A DNA stretch of 64,000 nt from Paramecium tetraurelia (taxonomy: Eukaryota > Ciliophora > Oligohymenophorea > Peniculida > Parameciidae): assembly GCF_000165425.1 (NCBI RefSeq), contig NW_001799377.1, forward strand, positions 199,204-263,203. The letters run 5' to 3'. The notes under the pieces are model-generated. The model was given only the letters and a program-made list of their open reading frames with translations, searched no databases and was not told where the DNA came from. Position numbers and translations under genes: made by a program. Positions 62,342-64,000 of the stretch are shown piece after piece (the stretch's first letter is position 1; every line of letters begins with the position of its first letter).

Positions 62342-64000
62342 TCATAATTTTGAATTATCTTATAATTCCAAATATTCTTGATCAACATTGATATTGTTAT
62401 CTTTTAATTGTATGATTTCTGATGATTGTATATTATTCCTTAAAATGTAATTTAATGCCTCCTAAGCTGCTGTTTATTTTCTATTCCTAATTTTATTTTC
62501 CTATAATTAATAGTACATATGATAATTACAATTTCAATCAGTTATTTGTCTTTCTATTCCTTCTTCAAGTATCTCATCATGGCATGCTTCTTAATTAAAT
62601 TGATCACAACAACTTTCTAGCCAATTTATTTGAATAATAGTTTAGCTCTGAGTCTCTCTCCTAAAAAGAGTTTTCTTAAATATTTAATATTGGATACTTT
62701 CTAAGAATTAATAATAAATTACTCTTTGAATTTGTTCGATGTTTACAAACAAAACTGGCAACAAAACAATAAATAATTTCCAAGCCATCCATAAAGCGTA
62801 AACTGCATTGATACCAGCCAATATCACTTCAAAAAAGATGATGATTGGTTCATTAGGATCAGTAAATTGATTCTTGAGAGATGCAATGACAAGTGCTATG
62901 TAAATGGTTCCAAAGGCTGTGAAACTGGAGATGACATTTACAAAATTCTATCTTTTATAGCCATAAGGTTATGTCACAAATGATGCAATTCCATAAATCA
63001 AGACTATAATTAAACATGATTCTGCCATATAGATATTATCATAAAAAAAGATTTCAATAGCTGTTTAGATCAGAATCTTTTCCAACAATCTGACAAACTC
63101 CCAATAATAATACTTTTCTCTGAATTCACCATTAATGTAATAATATTTATACTTTCTGAGTGGTCTCTTATCTTTCTTCCTCATGTCATTTCTAATGTGA
63201 TATAAGAGCATACAAGGAATGTAAATGACAAAGAAAAATAGACAAGGGATGGATATAAAAAGAGTATAGAAGAAATGTTAAGTGCCATAGCAATTTTGAT
63301 TTAAATCTGGTTTAAGATACCTGCCATCTCCAATATCTTTGCAATTCAATAATTGAAGTGTTTTTTCGTAAAAGCTTGGTAGGTAAAACAACCAAATGAC
63401 TAGCCAAGTAGCAGTGTAGTAGATTCCTCGTTTAATCTTTTGGTTTCTAAATAGGATTGTCCATATGAACATGAAAAATAACATTGATGATACTGGTTTT
63501 AATACTTCGATAATGTAATTCACATAAACCATAGGAATGTAATTATCAACATTGATCATGGGGCATTCCAAAGAGAAATCAAAAATAGAAGGATCTTGGG
63601 AATCTTGTAATTAGGAAGGAATGTCAACAACGATTTTAGTAACTAAGGAAGTCTTTTAATAGTAGGCCAAGAATATTTTCATTAATGAATTTAAATCTTT
63701 GACTTATCCTAAGTTGGATCCAATCTTTTTTAAAGGTGGTAATAATTAGTTTAAGCATGGCAATACACATAGGATGACAACATCTTAAGCCAGAAAGAAG
63801 ATGGACATAGTGAAATATATCAGAACTCCAATACTGGTCAACAATATTATAACTAATGGCCATTCTACTTAAGTACAAACAACACACATCGATCTTGTAT
63901 CTCTAGCATAATTGTTATCATAATCACAGGATTAGCACATCCTTCCCATATATCCTAAACCACATTAAGATTAAGAGACTCCACCTAAGCAATTGCTAAA
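62342..64000 (-). CDS. Cysteine-rich multipass membrane protein (3' part)
   Basis: Minus-strand gene entering from the right edge, so the N-terminus is outside the window. The visible part starts with an EGF/furin-like Cys pattern (QCGLGYMGRMCQSCDYDN...CVVC), then several hydrophobic helices (PLVIILLTSIGVLIYFTMSIFFL, MLFFMFIWTILF, WLVIWLFYLP, FISIPCLFFFVIYIPCMLLY, CLIIVLIYGIASFV, AFGTIYIALVIASL, LFIVLLPVLFV) and a cytosolic helical tail ending LELQDNSKL. Introns GTAATTTATT...TAG (22 nt, near 62695-62716) and GTAATTATCA...TAG (29 nt, near 62502-62530) bridge an otherwise in-frame TGA. This architecture is an expanded, uncharacterised ciliate family. Confidence 0.78.

Noticed and set aside
62534-62536. 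In-frame TGA in the multipass membrane protein, at first taken as a premature stop or readthrough site
   Set aside because: Two ordinary introns (22 and 29 nt) carry the true frame around it and give a coherent tail to TGA at 62342-62344.
1-64000. CRISPR arrays, bacterial insertion sequences, ribosome binding sites and Rho-independent terminators
   Set aside because: None is present; the window is eukaryotic ciliate DNA with spliceosomal introns and the TAA/TAG-Gln code.

Overview
The window is macronuclear DNA of a ciliate, almost certainly a Paramecium species. It is very AT-rich. Every convincing reading frame uses TAA and TAG as glutamine and stops only at TGA. Genes are packed tightly (spacers down to 16-18 nt) and are cut by tiny GT-AG introns of about 21-33 nt. 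A standard-code ORF search therefore shatters nearly every gene, and the calls below were rebuilt by hand with TGA-only stops and intron removal. A 150-N gap at 9389-9538 and several frame slips in homopolymers show a draft assembly, so a single frameshift is weak evidence of decay; several breaks plus lost catalytic parts are treated as decay.

Layout. 0.4-5.6 kb: a trichocyst matrix protein remnant, then a MORN-repeat protein, an STPG/SHIPPO-repeat protein and a three-repeat Myb protein, all on +. 5.9-12.8 kb: a very large broken gene resembling very large inducible GTPases (VLIG/URGCP); a second, inverted relic of the same family lies at 15.5-16.5 kb, with an intact alpha/beta hydrolase between them. 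17-22.4 kb: decayed fragments, AP-2 alpha adaptin (-) and a decayed enoyl-CoA hydratase (-). 22.7-31 kb: a PTB/hnRNP-L-like RRM protein, an unknown protein, a decayed protein kinase and a membrane hybrid histidine kinase (-). 31.3-36.6 kb: a small unknown protein, a multi-EF-hand protein, an aldehyde dehydrogenase relic, a pectin-acetylesterase/Notum-like protein lacking its nucleophile, and enkurin. 38-42 kb: a ULP/SENP-type protease, a small membrane protein, two unknown proteins and a PP1-docking protein. 42.2-50.5 kb: an F-BAR protein (-), TTC5, a stomatin-like SPFH protein and two coiled-coil proteins. 51-56.9 kb: cyclin Y, a lysine-rich protein (-), NTF2, a two-helix membrane protein and a zinc-finger/coiled-coil protein (-). 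57-64 kb: a GLFG-repeat/Rae1 fusion (-), an EF-hand protein, a laforin-type glucan phosphatase with two starch-binding modules, and the 3' part of a cysteine-rich multipass membrane protein (-).

There are no operons. Themes are cilia and calcium (STPG, enkurin, MORN, EF-hands), membrane traffic (AP-2, F-BAR) and nuclear transport (NTF2 and FG-Rae1 lie about 3 kb apart). The most notable item is the single reading frame joining a nucleoporin-like GLFG domain to a Rae1 beta-propeller. The pair of giant-GTPase relics in inverted orientation is second.
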